Positions 52,023 through 61,574 are shown, numbered from the stretch's first letter. The stretch: 64,000 bases of DNA from Streptomyces durmitorensis (GCF_023498005.1 NZ_CP097289.1:5518001-5582000), one strand, 5' to 3'. A program made the numbers and translations. The notes: a model not told the origin generated them from the sequence alone.

Positions 52023-52712
52023 GTGGGGCATGGGGCCGTTGTGGGGCTCGTCTGTTTTCCGGTGAAGTCGATGCTGGGCCAGGAGCGCGAGCGGGTCGTC
52101 GTCGACGAGCGCGGCGTGGCCGGTGACCGGCTGTGGGCCTTGCGGTACGAGGACGGGAAGCTGGGGAGCGGCAAGAACCACCGCCGGTTCCGGCGCACGC
52201 CGGGGATCCTTGAGCACACCGCCGTGTACGACGCCGAAGGGCCGGTCGTCACCACGCCGGACGGCGAGACGCTGCGGCCCGGCGATCCCCGCATCGGTGA
52301 ACTCTTCGGCGGGGGTGCGGAGTTGGTGCGCGAGGGCGAGGCGAGCCATCAGGACCTGGGTGCCGTCTCCCTCGTCGGCACCGCGTCGTTGCGCGCGCTC
52401 GGCGAGCTGCTCGGCGACCGGGACCCCGTCGACGTACGCCGGCTGCGCAAGAACATCGTGATCGGGACCGACGAGCCGTGGGTCGAGGAGGACTGGGTCG
52501 GACGCGAGATCGCCTTCGACGGCGGCCTGCGCCTTCGCGTCACCGATCGCATCGACCGCTGTGTCATGACCAACCAGGCCCAGCGCGGCCTTCCGGCGGA
52601 CAGCCGCATCCTGAAGACGCTCACCGCGTCGCGCGGCATGTGCATCGGTGTGTACGCGGACGTCGTGACGCCCGGCGCGCTCGTACTCGGGGAGAAGGTG
52701 GCCGTCCAGTGA
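52023..52712 (+). CDS. MOSC domain-containing protein
   Basis: A 229-residue protein. The N-terminal beta-barrel (GLVCFPVKSMLGQERERVVVDERG, cut) and the MOSC domain with the Cys in IDRCVMTNQAQRGL, the likely molybdenum-cofactor ligand, are present. The Cys-centred position matches mARC-like proteins. The GTG at 52023 has GAGGGGAAG upstream. The stop overlaps the next GTG (GTGA). Confidence 0.85.
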   Translation: MGHGAVVGLVCFPVKSMLGQERERVVVDERGVAGDRLWALRYEDGKLGSGKNHRRFRRTPGILEHTAVYDAEGPVVTTPDGETLRPGDPRIGELFGGGAELVREGEASHQDLGAVSLVGTASLRALGELLGDRDPVDVRRLRKNIVIGTDEPWVEEDWVGREIAFDGGLRLRVTDRIDRCVMTNQAQRGLPADSRILKTLTASRGMCIGVYADVVTPGALVLGEKVAVQ

Positions 52713-53434
52713 ACCGCCGTACCGGCGCGGTCCGGGCGGCGCTGCTGCTCGTGCTCCTCGTCACGGGGTCCGTCACCGGCTGCACGCCGCAGGAGGAGGG
52801 CAGCGGCTCCGCAGGGCCCGACGCCAAGGCGGGGCCCGCGCTCGCCGCTGTCGACGCGCTCACTGTCAAGGGCCGTGCGCCCAGGACGGGTTACGACCGC
52901 GACCGGTTCGGCAGCCCCTGGGCCGACACGGACTCGAACGGCTGCGGCACCCGCGACGACATCCTCAAGCGCGACCTGGAGGACGTGAAGTACCGCGAGG
53001 GTGACTGCGAAGTGGCCTCGGGGTCGCTCTCGCCCGACCCCTACACCGGCAAGGACGTGACGTTCGTGCGCGGCCGCAGCCAGGTCGACATCGACCACCT
53101 CGTGGCTCTCTCGGACGCCTGGCAGAAGGGCGCCGGCACGTGGGAGCCGAGCAAGCGCATCGCCTTCGCCAACGACCCGCTCAATCTCCTCGCCGTCGAC
53201 GCGGGCCCCAACCGTGGCAAGGGCGACGGCGACACGGCCACGTGGCTGCCGCCGGACAAGGGCTACCGGTGCGCCTACGTGGCCCGGCAGGTGGCGGTGA
53301 AGAAGAAGTACGGGGTGTGGGTGACGGGCGCCGAGCGGGACGCCATGAAGCGGGTCCTGACGGGCTGCCCGCAGGAGAAGCTGCCGACCGGGGGCAGCCC
53401 GACGGCGGCGCCCGGACGGTTCCACGCGCGCTGA
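52709..53434 (+). CDS. Secreted HNH-type (DUF1524) nuclease lipoprotein
   Basis: A 241-residue protein with a lipobox (VTGSVTGC, Cys near residue 25). The outer domain has the DUF1524 HNH core: IDHLVALSDAW, then FANDPLNLLAVDAGPNRGKG, then YRCAYVARQVAVKKKYG. In Streptomyces such nucleases are exported and are thought to help in nutrient uptake or in killing. Four Cys after the lipobox could form disulfides. It overlaps the MOSC gene by 4 bp; a functional link is not obvious. Confidence 0.87.
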   Translation: MNRRTGAVRAALLLVLLVTGSVTGCTPQEEGSGSAGPDAKAGPALAAVDALTVKGRAPRTGYDRDRFGSPWADTDSNGCGTRDDILKRDLEDVKYREGDCEVASGSLSPDPYTGKDVTFVRGRSQVDIDHLVALSDAWQKGAGTWEPSKRIAFANDPLNLLAVDAGPNRGKGDGDTATWLPPDKGYRCAYVARQVAVKKKYGVWVTGAERDAMKRVLTGCPQEKLPTGGSPTAAPGRFHAR

Positions 53435-53528
53435 CCGGCCGCTCTCGTCCGTGCGCTCGTACGCCCTTGCGCGCGTACGAGCGAAAAATCGCTTAACAGG
53501 CGGGTCATGGCCCGCTAGCGTCCCGGAC

Positions 53529-54272
53529 ATGGACCTGAAGATCACGACGCTGGCCGAGCGGCCCGAACTCGCCGGGCCGCTCTGGGAGATGGACGACACC
53601 TGGCCGGAGTTCATCGGCAACGACCCCATCGCGTGGTCGCTGATCGGGCGGATCGTCAAGGAGTTCCCCGATTACGTCCTGGTCGCCACGGACGAGCGGG
53701 GCGCGGTCGTCGCCAAGGCGTTCAGCGTGCCGTTCGCCCTGCGTGCCGACGGGCGCGGCGAGCTGCCGGACGGCGGCTGGGACCAGGTCATGCTGTGGGC
53801 GTTCTCGGACCTGCGGCACGGCAGGAAACCCGACACGGTGAGCGCGATCGAGATCACCGTGGAGAAGTCCTTCCTCGGGCAGGGAGTGTCCGGGCGGATG
53901 CTCGCCGCGATGCGCGAGAACGCACGCGCGCGTGGCTTCGCGGAAGTCGTCGCTCCGGTGCGCCCGAACGCCAAGCACCTCGAACCGGCCGCACTGATCG
54001 ACACGTACGCACAGCGCAAGCGGGACGACGGTCTGCCCGCCGACCCGTGGCTGCGGGTGCACGTGCGGGCGGGCGGCACCATCGCGAAGGTGGCGCACGC
54101 GTCGATGACGGTGTCCGGATCGACCGCGCAGTGGCAGGCGTGGACGGGCCTTCCGTTCGACACGGCGGGCCCCGTCGAGGTGCCCGGTGCGCTGGTGCCG
54201 GTGCACTGCGAGCCGGAGCGGGGCTACGCGGTGTACGTGGAGCCGAACGTGTGGGTGCGGCACGTGCTGTGA
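53529..54272 (+). CDS. GNAT-fold acetyltransferase-like protein
   Basis: A 247-residue protein. The central part contains AIEITVEKSFLGQGVSGRMLAAMRENARARGFAEVVAPVRPN (cut into pieces), a GNAT motif A pattern. No clear Shine-Dalgarno precedes the ATG at 53529, but TAGCGT lies 7 nt upstream and fits a leaderless start. The substrate is not known. Confidence 0.8.
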   Translation: MDLKITTLAERPELAGPLWEMDDTWPEFIGNDPIAWSLIGRIVKEFPDYVLVATDERGAVVAKAFSVPFALRADGRGELPDGGWDQVMLWAFSDLRHGRKPDTVSAIEITVEKSFLGQGVSGRMLAAMRENARARGFAEVVAPVRPNAKHLEPAALIDTYAQRKRDDGLPADPWLRVHVRAGGTIAKVAHASMTVSGSTAQWQAWTGLPFDTAGPVEVPGALVPVHCEPERGYAVYVEPNVWVRHVL

Positions 54273-54287
54273 GCCCGTGCCGCACCC
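54253..54287. terminator. Perfect 12-bp hairpin between convergent genes
   Basis: GGGTGCGGCACG (54253-54264) pairs with CGTGCCGCACCC (54276-54287), spanning the stop of the GNAT-like gene; the lipoprotein gene ends at 54305. Confidence 0.8.
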
Positions 54288-54304
54288 TCGTGTGCCCTGC
54301 GCGT

Positions 54305-55090
54305 TCAGCCCGCGAGCTTGTCGATGTCCATGACGTCGCCGGTGGGCGGCGTCGCGTCGACCGGCTCGTCGAACTCGCTGAACGCCAGGCTCTCCGGCGT
54401 CTTCGCGGTCTCGTTCACGACCTTCAGCAGGTACGGCTTGCCCTCCGTGGCGACGTAGAGGGTGTACCGGTCGGCGCCGTCGCTCTCGGTGAGCGTGAGG
54501 GCCGGTGTGCCGTCGACCGTGGTCGGCTTCCCCCTGCGGGCGGCGGAGTTGACGTCCTTGAACTCGCCGAGCAAGACGTCCAGATCGCAGAACGAGGCGA
54601 TGTCCTTCGCGTCGGCACCGGTCGCGGCCGTCTTGACCCACCTGCCCGCGAGCATGTCCACGGCGGCCTGGGTGTCGGCCGCGGGCTCGCCCTTGCCCTG
54701 GGCGCGCAGGAACTCCTCGTCGTACTTCATGTAGACCGTGCTCGCGGTCGTGATCAGGTCGAGCGAACCCTCCCCGCCCATCCCCATCGTGCCCGCGCAC
54801 CGGCCCTTGGTGTCGAAGGCCATGTCCAGCTCGATGGTGCCGGCCTCGTCCGGGACGCGGCCCTTCACCCTGAGGGACGAGGCGTCGGTCGTCGCCCGCA
54901 CGGCCTTGTCGACGATGTCCGGCCCGGACAGGCCGGGGAACGGGCCCGCCTCTTTCTTCGGCGCCTCTTTCGCGGTCTTCTCCTTGGCGGTGCCCGACCC
55001 GCCGGACCCGGCGGATTCGGTGCCGCAGGCGCTCAGGCCGACGGCCGCCGAAGCGGCCAGGCACACGGCGGCAAGAGTGGTACGTCGCAT
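54305..55090 (-). CDS. LppX/LprG-like lipoprotein
   Basis: A 261-residue secreted lipoprotein. The signal peptide ends in a lipobox (AVGLSAC, Cys near residue 22). A Ser/Lys/Glu linker leads to the outer domain of about 200 residues, with VYMKYDEEFL, GRWVKTA, LYVATEGKPYLLKVV and similar strands, matching the LppX/LprAFG fold that binds lipids. It is not known what it carries in Streptomyces. Confidence 0.83.
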   Translation of the reverse strand: MRRTTLAAVCLAASAAVGLSACGTESAGSGGSGTAKEKTAKEAPKKEAGPFPGLSGPDIVDKAVRATTDASSLRVKGRVPDEAGTIELDMAFDTKGRCAGTMGMGGEGSLDLITTASTVYMKYDEEFLRAQGKGEPAADTQAAVDMLAGRWVKTAATGADAKDIASFCDLDVLLGEFKDVNSAARRGKPTTVDGTPALTLTESDGADRYTLYVATEGKPYLLKVVNETAKTPESLAFSEFDEPVDATPPTGDVMDIDKLAG

Positions 55091-55286
55091 GAAGATCCCC
55101 CCACGGGACTCGGAAGTGCTTTCGCCATCTCAGCAGAGGCTGTGAACCGAGTCAACACGGATTGAGATGGACTGTGGGTTAACAGTCGTGAAGGGGGCGG
55201 TCGTGCGCGGATGGGTATGATCGGCGCCACAGCGCCGCGGTGGGCACACCCGCGGCGGGGGCAGCGCGACCGAGGGGAGCCAGTCG

Positions 55287-57392
55287 GTGCGGGACAACAC
55301 GACAGAGGTGACCGCCGCCGGGATCGCCCGGCTCGCCGGCGTCGGCCGTGCGGCCGTCAGCAACTGGCGCCGCCGCCACCCCGACTTCCCCAAGCCCGTC
55401 GGCGGCACCGAGACCAGCCCCTCCTTCGCACTCGCCGAGGTCGAGGAGTGGCTGCGCACCCAGGGCAAGCTGGGAAAGCTGGGCGAAGTACCGCTCAAGG
55501 AACGCGTCTGGCAGCACCTCGCGGGCCACCCTGAAGGCCCGGTCACCGCGCTCCTGCACGCGGGCTGCGCCCTGCTCCTCGTACGCGACCGGCACCCGGA
55601 CTGGCTCACGGTGAGCGCGGTGTCGGACGAGCGGATGGCCGAGCTGCTCCCGGGGGTCCTGGAGGACGTGGTCGCCCCGCGGTTCGGCGGGGGAGCGGAG
55701 GGTGCGCGGCAGGCCGTGTCCGTCCCGGACGCCGGGCGCCTCCTGCCCTCCGTGCCGCTCCTGCGCGGCGTGGCCGAGCTGGCATCCGAGCTGGGCGCCC
55801 GGCAGACGTACGAGTTCCTGATCGGGCGGCACATCGACGCCAACCCCCGGCAGTACACGCTCACTCCGGCAGGCCCCGCCGACCTGATGGCCGCGCTCGC
55901 CGGGCCCGCGACGGCCGTGCTCGACCCGGCCTGCGGCACCGGAGCCCTGCTGCGAGCCGTCGAGCCGCGCCCCGACCAGTGCCTCCACGGCCAGGACAGC
56001 GCCCCCGAACTCGCCGCCCTCACGGCCCTTCGCCTGGCCCTGCACTCCGACGCCACCGTGCGCGCCGCCGCCGCCGACACCCTGCGCGCCGACGCCTTCG
56101 GCCAGGCTCGGGCCGACGCCGTGCTCTGCCACCCGCCGTTCAACGAGCGCAACTGGGGGCACGAAGAACTCGCCTACGACCCCCGCTGGGAGTACGGCTT
56201 CCCGGCCCGTACGGAGTCCGAACTCGCCTGGGTCCAGCACGCGCTGGCCCGGCTCCGGGACGGCGGCACCGCCGTCCTGCTGATGCCGCCCGCCGCCGCG
56301 TCCCGCCGCTCGGGGCGCCGGGTCCGGGCCGATCTGCTGCGCCGCGGCGCCCTGCGTGCCGTGATCGCGCTGCCCGCGGGCGCCGCGCCCCCGTACAACA
56401 TCCCGCTGCACGTGTGGGTCCTGAAGAAGCCGGTGCCCGGCGCGCAGGCCTCGCCCGAGCTGCTCCTCGTCGAGACGGCGGGGCTCGCCGCGGCCGACGG
56501 CAGGGACCGGCAGGCGTGGCGCCCGGTGCAGGACGCGGTGGTGGACGTCTGGCGGCGCTTCGACCGGCACGGGAGCGTCGACGAGCAGCCGGGGCTCGCG
56601 CGTTGCGTGCCGGTGCTCGAACTCCTCGACGACGAGGTCGACCTGGCCCCGGCCAGGCGCCTTCCGCCACCGGCCGCGGGCGGCGGTGCGGGGGAGCTCG
56701 CGGCCGTCCGCGAGCGGCTCGGGGACGCCGTGCGGCGGACGGCCGACCTCATGCCGCCGCTCGCCAAGAAGGGCGACGCGGCCCACCGGCCGGTGACCAC
56801 GGTGGGTGAACTCGCCCGCGCGGGTGCGCTTTCGCTGCGTACGGGTCCGGTGTCCGGGGCCGCGGCGCCCGGCGTCACGCGGGTCCTCACCGAGCACGAC
56901 GTGCTGGCCGGAACGGAACCCTCCGGCTCGGTCGACCCCCTACGGGAGCCCGCCGCCCCACTACAGGAGAGTGCCGTCGGCGAAACGGCCGACTCCGTGG
57001 TGACCCGGCCCGGCGACGTCGTCATCCCCCTCTCCGGCGGCGGGACCGCGGCCCGCGTCATCGACGAGACCACGGCCGGAGCCGCGCTCGGCCGGGGACT
57101 CACCCTCCTGCGCCCCGATCCGGCTGCCCTTGACCCGTGGTTCCTCGCCGGGTTCCTGCGCGGCACCGCCAACAACCGCCAGGCGAGCAGCTACGCCTCC
57201 ACCGCCGCCCGGCTCGACGTCCGCCGCATCCGTCTTCCGCGCCTGCCCCTCGACGGACAGCGCGGCTACGGAGAGCGGTTCCGCGCGCTCGCCGCCTTCG
57301 AGGACACCCTGCGTCTCGCGGGCAGGCTGGGCGAGCAGTTGGTGCGCGGACTGCACGACGGACTGACGGACGGCACGCTTCCGCCGGAGTGA
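55287..57392 (+). CDS. N-6 DNA methylase-like protein with HTH head and altered catalytic motif
   Basis: A 701-residue protein. Residues about 9-60 form a MerR/HTH-like fold (AGIARLAGVGRAAVSNWRRR). The SAM motif VLDPACGTGALL is near residue 211. The catalytic motif IV, normally NPPY or NPPF, reads HPPF (about 282-285), so the essential first residue is changed. The C-terminus has an HsdS-like DNA recognition segment (RPGDVVIPLSGGG, DPWFLAGFLRG). It may be a methylase with altered activity or a non-enzymatic DNA-binding relative. No restriction gene is adjacent. Confidence 0.82.
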   Translation: MRDNTTEVTAAGIARLAGVGRAAVSNWRRRHPDFPKPVGGTETSPSFALAEVEEWLRTQGKLGKLGEVPLKERVWQHLAGHPEGPVTALLHAGCALLLVRDRHPDWLTVSAVSDERMAELLPGVLEDVVAPRFGGGAEGARQAVSVPDAGRLLPSVPLLRGVAELASELGARQTYEFLIGRHIDANPRQYTLTPAGPADLMAALAGPATAVLDPACGTGALLRAVEPRPDQCLHGQDSAPELAALTALRLALHSDATVRAAAADTLRADAFGQARADAVLCHPPFNERNWGHEELAYDPRWEYGFPARTESELAWVQHALARLRDGGTAVLLMPPAAASRRSGRRVRADLLRRGALRAVIALPAGAAPPYNIPLHVWVLKKPVPGAQASPELLLVETAGLAAADGRDRQAWRPVQDAVVDVWRRFDRHGSVDEQPGLARCVPVLELLDDEVDLAPARRLPPPAAGGGAGELAAVRERLGDAVRRTADLMPPLAKKGDAAHRPVTTVGELARAGALSLRTGPVSGAAAPGVTRVLTEHDVLAGTEPSGSVDPLREPAAPLQESAVGETADSVVTRPGDVVIPLSGGGTAARVIDETTAGAALGRGLTLLRPDPAALDPWFLAGFLRGTANNRQASSYASTAARLDVRRIRLPRLPLDGQRGYGERFRALAAFEDTLRLAGRLGEQLVRGLHDGLTDGTLPPE

Positions 57393-57438
57393 CACGACTG
57401 GGTTCCGCCGGAGTGACACGACCGGGTTCCGCCGGGGG
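57379..57438 (+). repeat. 24-nt tandem duplication at the end of the methylase-like gene
   Basis: Units run 57379-57402 and 57403-57426, beginning TTCCGCCGGAGTGACACGAC and differing at one base, with a partial third unit from 57427. The first contains the stop codon, so the coding sequence ends inside the repeat. Confidence 0.75.
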
Positions 57439-57599
57439 CCGCGATCAGGACGTGACCAGTACGGCAACGGTTCGGTACAACACGGGACCGCTTCTCCTTG
57501 TCGGCCTATACGCTCGAATCCGCACTCGTTCGTATGTCGACCTTCGGCCGTGCGTTCCCCCAGGCGAACGCACGGCCGCATCAGGCACCAGGAGCAGCC

Positions 57600-58166
57600 A
57601 TGCACGGCCACGGCTATGCGCCGCAGCAACCGCCGCCGACCTCCGGCAGCACTCATGTGACGCTGCGCGTGGTGTTCGTGGTCCTCGCCGTGGTGACATG
57701 CGGTCTGCTCGCCTGGGCGCCGATGCTGCGGCTCGCGATCGTGACCCGCAAGTCGTACGACTGGGTCCTGTTCGGGCTCGTGACCGCGCTCGACGTGACG
57801 GCTCTGGTGCTCGTGGGCATCGACCCGGGCGAGGACGAGTTCCAGGGCCCGGGCAACGCGGGCATGGTCGTCCTGCTGAGCACACTGGTGGCCGCCGTCG
57901 CCTACTACCTGTTCGCGGACATACGGCACTTCAGCCGCTTCCGGCAGCCGCAGTACATGGGCTACGCAGGACCGCAGCCCACCTACGGCTACCCGCAGCA
58001 GCCCGGACCCGCCCCCGTCCACCTCCGGCCCACGCAGCCGCACCAGCCGCCGGCCCAGCAGACGCCGCCCCCGCCCACGCGCCCCGCACCGGCCCGCATC
58101 CACCAAGTACAGGCCGAGCTCGACGAGCTCAGTGACTACCTGCGCAAGCAGGAAGGCGGCAACTGA
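57600..58166 (+). CDS. Proline-rich membrane protein of unknown function
   Basis: A 188-residue protein starting MHGHGYAPQQPPP. Three hydrophobic helices (about 22-40, 55-75, 85-105) are followed by a Pro/Gln-rich tail with YGYPQQPG. The ATG at 57600 has AGGAG upstream; an earlier in-frame start is less likely. The kinase gene follows 2 nt after the stop, so the two are probably co-expressed. The YGYPQ motif recurs in the two propeller proteins at 6227 and 8133 and in the repeat protein at 35176. Confidence 0.75.
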   Translation: MHGHGYAPQQPPPTSGSTHVTLRVVFVVLAVVTCGLLAWAPMLRLAIVTRKSYDWVLFGLVTALDVTALVLVGIDPGEDEFQGPGNAGMVVLLSTLVAAVAYYLFADIRHFSRFRQPQYMGYAGPQPTYGYPQQPGPAPVHLRPTQPHQPPAQQTPPPPTRPAPARIHQVQAELDELSDYLRKQEGGN

Positions 58167-58168
58167 CC

Positions 58169-59728
58169 GTGTCACCGGGGACGGGCGGCCGCGTTGTCGC
58201 CGGGCGCTACGAACTCTCCACGCTCATCGGCCAGGGCGGCATGGGCCAGGTCTGGACGGCGTACGACCAACGCCTCGACCGCCGCGTCGCGGTCAAGCTC
58301 CTGCGCCCCGACCGGGTCGCGGGCGCCGAGGCCGAGGAGCTGCGCCGCCGCTTCGTGCGCGAGTGCCGCGTCACCGCGCAGGTCGACCACCCGGGCCTGG
58401 TCACCGTCCACGACGCGGGCACGGAGGGCGAGGACCTCTACCTCGTCATGCAGTACGTCGACGGGGCGGACCTCGGCGACCACCTCGCCGAGCACGACCC
58501 CTACCCCTGGCAGTGGGCCGTCGCGATCGCCGCGCAGTTGTGCGCCGTGCTCTCCGCGGTGCACGCCGTGCCGATCGTGCACCGCGACCTCAAGCCGCGG
58601 AACGTGATGGTCAAGCAGGACGGCACCATCTCCATCCTCGACCTGGGCATCGCCTCGGTCATGGACACCGACACCACCCGCCTCACGCACACCGGTTCAC
58701 CCATCGGCAGCCCCGCGTACATGGCGCCCGAGCAGGCGATGGGCGGCGCGGTCGGCCCGTACACCGACCTCTACGCCCTGGGTGTCCTCCTCCACGAACT
58801 CCTCAGCGGAGACGTGCCGTTCTCCGGCTCCACCGCGCTCGGCGTCCTGCACCGCCACCTCTACGAACCGCCGCTCCCCGTCCGCCGGCTGCGCGCCGAG
58901 GTCCCCGAGGCCCTCGAAGCCCTCGTGCTCCGGCTCCTCGCCAAGGACCCCCAGCACCGGCACGCCAGCGCCCAGGAGGTCTACGAGGAACTGGCCCCTC
59001 TCCTGCCCGCGCGCGGCATACCGACCGGCGGCCCGCTCGACCCCACCCGCCCCTTCCTGCGCCCGCACGCGCCGTGGCCCGACCGCGCGGCGACACCCGC
59101 GCCGACCCCCGCCATCCAGCCGGACAGGACCGACAAGGGCCAGGTGCCGGGCGGACCCGGCAGCCAGACGGACGTCGTCCGCGCGGTCGACGAGGTCAAG
59201 CGGCTCCTGGGCGAGGGCCGCATCACCCAGGCCGTGGACATCCTCGGCTCGATCCTGCCCGCGGCCGCCGCCAAGCACGGAGAGCACTCCCCGGTGGTCC
59301 GCTCCCTGCGCAAGCAGTACGCGGCCACCCTCATGGACGACGGCCAGTACCGCCGCGCCCTGCCCGAACTGCGCCGCCTCGCCGACGAGCGCGCCGCCGA
59401 GTCCGGCCAGGCCGACCCGCACTCCCTCCAGTTCCGCTACGAGGCCGCGCAGTGCCTGGAACAACTGGGCGAACCGGCGGCGGCACTCGCGGAGTACCGG
59501 GCGCTCCTCCCTTACTACGAGAACCGCTACGCCTCCGACGACCGCGAACGCCCCCTCGAAATCCGCCGCCGCATCGGCCACCTGCTCCTCGCACTCGGCG
59601 ACCGCGCGGCGGCGCACGACACGCTGGCGCGGCTGCTCATGGACGCCGAGCGGATGCATGGCGTGGGGCACCCGTTCCCGGCGGAGATCAGGCGTACGTT
59701 GCAGTGGCTAGGACAAGTGCGCGGTTAG
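58169..59728 (+). CDS. Ser/Thr protein kinase with TPR-like C-terminal domain
   Basis: A 519-residue Hanks-type kinase. The glycine loop IGQGGMG, the Lys in VAVKLL, the catalytic loop HRDLKPRN, and DLG (instead of DFG) are present, with SPAYMAPEQ following. The kinase domain ends near 275. A Pro-rich linker leads to a C-terminal helical domain (about 330-519) with tetratricopeptide-like repeats, with no membrane helix. GTG at 58169 is 2 nt after the previous gene. It probably phosphorylates cytoplasmic proteins, possibly with the membrane protein before it. Confidence 0.9.
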   Translation: MSPGTGGRVVAGRYELSTLIGQGGMGQVWTAYDQRLDRRVAVKLLRPDRVAGAEAEELRRRFVRECRVTAQVDHPGLVTVHDAGTEGEDLYLVMQYVDGADLGDHLAEHDPYPWQWAVAIAAQLCAVLSAVHAVPIVHRDLKPRNVMVKQDGTISILDLGIASVMDTDTTRLTHTGSPIGSPAYMAPEQAMGGAVGPYTDLYALGVLLHELLSGDVPFSGSTALGVLHRHLYEPPLPVRRLRAEVPEALEALVLRLLAKDPQHRHASAQEVYEELAPLLPARGIPTGGPLDPTRPFLRPHAPWPDRAATPAPTPAIQPDRTDKGQVPGGPGSQTDVVRAVDEVKRLLGEGRITQAVDILGSILPAAAAKHGEHSPVVRSLRKQYAATLMDDGQYRRALPELRRLADERAAESGQADPHSLQFRYEAAQCLEQLGEPAAALAEYRALLPYYENRYASDDRERPLEIRRRIGHLLLALGDRAAAHDTLARLLMDAERMHGVGHPFPAEIRRTLQWLGQVRG

Positions 59729-59860
59729 TGAGGGCCATGGGTGCCCCAACTCCACCCGAATCGTTGGTCGAATGGGTGGCCGAGAGACCGGCCACTGCCT
59801 AACATCGATCACCGCAAGACTTTGTGCACCGCCGCACAATCTCTCGACCGGGAGGCTCAC

Positions 59861-60526
59861 TTGCACCGCCGCCGTCGCACCGCGCTCACCCTCTCCGCCG
59901 CCGCGATCGCCGCGGCCCCCCTCCTGACCGCCTGCGGCAGCGAAGCCCACCCGGGCGCCGCGGCCGTCGTGGGCAACGACCGGATCACGGTCTCGCAGCT
60001 GGAGGGCCGGGTGAACGAGGTGCGGGACGCGCAGCGCGCCGCGATCCCGGACGAGCAGCAGTACGAGCAGGCCATCGCCAAGACCGGCGGCCTCACCCGC
60101 AGCACGCTGCACACGATGGTCCTGGACAAGGTCCTCCACCAGGCCGCGGCCGACGCGGGCGTCGAGGTGTCGCGCCGCGACATCCAGACGATGAGAGCGG
60201 GCCTCGAACAGCAGGCGGGCGGCAAGAAGGCACTCGAACAGGGCTGGCTCCAGCAGTACAGCGTCGCCCCGTCCCGCCTGGAGGACAGCCTCCGTACGGA
60301 GATCGAGGCGCAGAAGCTGGCGAAGGTCCTCGGCGCGGACATGAACGCCCCGGAGGGCCAGGCCACCTTCTGGAAGGCACTCTCCAAGGCCTCCAAGAAG
60401 CTGGACGTCGACCTGAACCCGCGGTACGGCACGTGGGACGTGGACAAGAGCAAGCGCGCGGACTCGAAGACGCCGTGGGTGCGTGAGGTGTCCGGGGACG
60501 GCGCGGCGGGTCCCAAGCAGGCGTAA
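59861..60526 (+). CDS. SurA N-terminal domain lipoprotein (chaperone-like)
   Basis: A 221-residue protein. The TTG start at 59861 (LHRRRRTALTLSAAAIAAAPLLTAC) is used because GGGAGG is just upstream; the frame is open further. The Cys after LLTA is a lipobox. The SurA_N-like part is helical (VVGNDRITVSQLEGRVNEVR). No peptidyl-prolyl isomerase domain follows. It could be an extracellular chaperone. Confidence 0.82.
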   Translation: MHRRRRTALTLSAAAIAAAPLLTACGSEAHPGAAAVVGNDRITVSQLEGRVNEVRDAQRAAIPDEQQYEQAIAKTGGLTRSTLHTMVLDKVLHQAAADAGVEVSRRDIQTMRAGLEQQAGGKKALEQGWLQQYSVAPSRLEDSLRTEIEAQKLAKVLGADMNAPEGQATFWKALSKASKKLDVDLNPRYGTWDVDKSKRADSKTPWVREVSGDGAAGPKQA

Positions 60527-60584
60527 GAGGAGCCCGATCCGGCGCGGGGAGAGGGCTGCCAGTGCCGTGGGTTACGTTCGACGG

Positions 60585-61574
60585 GTGAACGAAACCACGC
60601 CCCCGGCCGACGCCCCCGGCCGCGTCATCCTCCTCACCACCAGCCACCGGGTGGCCCCCGGCCTGCTCTCCTGGCCCGCGTGGCAGGCCCTGCACGAGGC
60701 CGACGAGGTCCTGTGCGCCGACGCCACGCACCCCCAGCTGCCGTATCTGCACGAGGCGGGTGTGACGGTGGACCACGCCTCACCCACGGCGCAGGACCTG
60801 GTGGCGGCGTGCGCAGGCGACCGCACGGTCCTGGTCATCGCCACGGCCGAGGGGGACCGCGCCCTGACGGACGGCCTGGCGAGGCTCGCGGGCTCGGGCC
60901 GCGTGTCGATGCCGGACCTGGAGCTGCTCCCGGCTTCGTACGACCTGCCGGGCGCGCGGCTCCTGGACCTGGTCCAGGTCATGGACCAGATCCGGGGCGA
61001 GTGCCCCTGGTCGTCCCAGCAGACGCACAAGGGCCTGGCGAAGTACGCGATCGAGGAGGCGTACGAACTGGTCGAGGCGATCGAGGAGGGCGACAGGGAG
61101 GAGCTCCGCGAGGAGCTGGGCGACGTCCTGCTCCAGGTGGTCTTCCACGCGCGGATCGCCGAGGACGACGAGGATTCCCCCTTCTCTGTGGACGACGTGG
61201 CGGGCGGAATCGTCGAGAAGCTGATCCACCGCCACCCGCACGTCTTCGGCGACGACTCGGCGGACACCCCCGAGGACGTGAAGGCGCACTGGCTCCGCAC
61301 GAAGGCGGAGGAGAAGCAGCGCTCATCCCTGACAGAGGGAATCCCCCTGGGCCAGCCGAGCCTCGCCCTGGCGGCGAAGCTGGCGTCCCGGGTGCGGACA
61401 GCGGGCCTTGAGGTGTCCCTGCCCTCGGGGGAGGGAGTCGGCTACGAACTCCTCGCGCTTGCCCTGCGCGCGGAGGCAGCGGGGGTCGACCCGGAGGCGG
61501 CGCTGCGGGGCGCGGCGCGGGCTTATCGGGATGCGGTGCGCGCTGCCGAGGCGGTCGGATCACCTTCCGATTGA
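60585..61574 (+). CDS. mazG: Nucleoside triphosphate pyrophosphohydrolase MazG
   Basis: A 329-residue protein. The C-terminal part has the MazG core: WSSQQTHKGLAKYAIEEAYELVEAIEEGD, with the EExxE metal ligands, then REELGDVLLQVVFHARIAED and VFGDD. The N-terminal about 110 residues resemble a diverged tetrapyrrole-methylase-like region. GTG at 60585 is 6 nt after a TACGTT box (60573-60578), so the gene is probably leaderless. It hydrolyses noncanonical NTPs. Confidence 0.93.
   Translation: MNETTPPADAPGRVILLTTSHRVAPGLLSWPAWQALHEADEVLCADATHPQLPYLHEAGVTVDHASPTAQDLVAACAGDRTVLVIATAEGDRALTDGLARLAGSGRVSMPDLELLPASYDLPGARLLDLVQVMDQIRGECPWSSQQTHKGLAKYAIEEAYELVEAIEEGDREELREELGDVLLQVVFHARIAEDDEDSPFSVDDVAGGIVEKLIHRHPHVFGDDSADTPEDVKAHWLRTKAEEKQRSSLTEGIPLGQPSLALAAKLASRVRTAGLEVSLPSGEGVGYELLALALRAEAAGVDPEAALRGAARAYRDAVRAAEAVGSPSD

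Noticed and set aside
59729..59860. Upstream coding extension of the SurA-like lipoprotein
   Set aside because: It would place the signal peptide in the middle of the protein; the TTG at 59861 with a good ribosome site is preferred.
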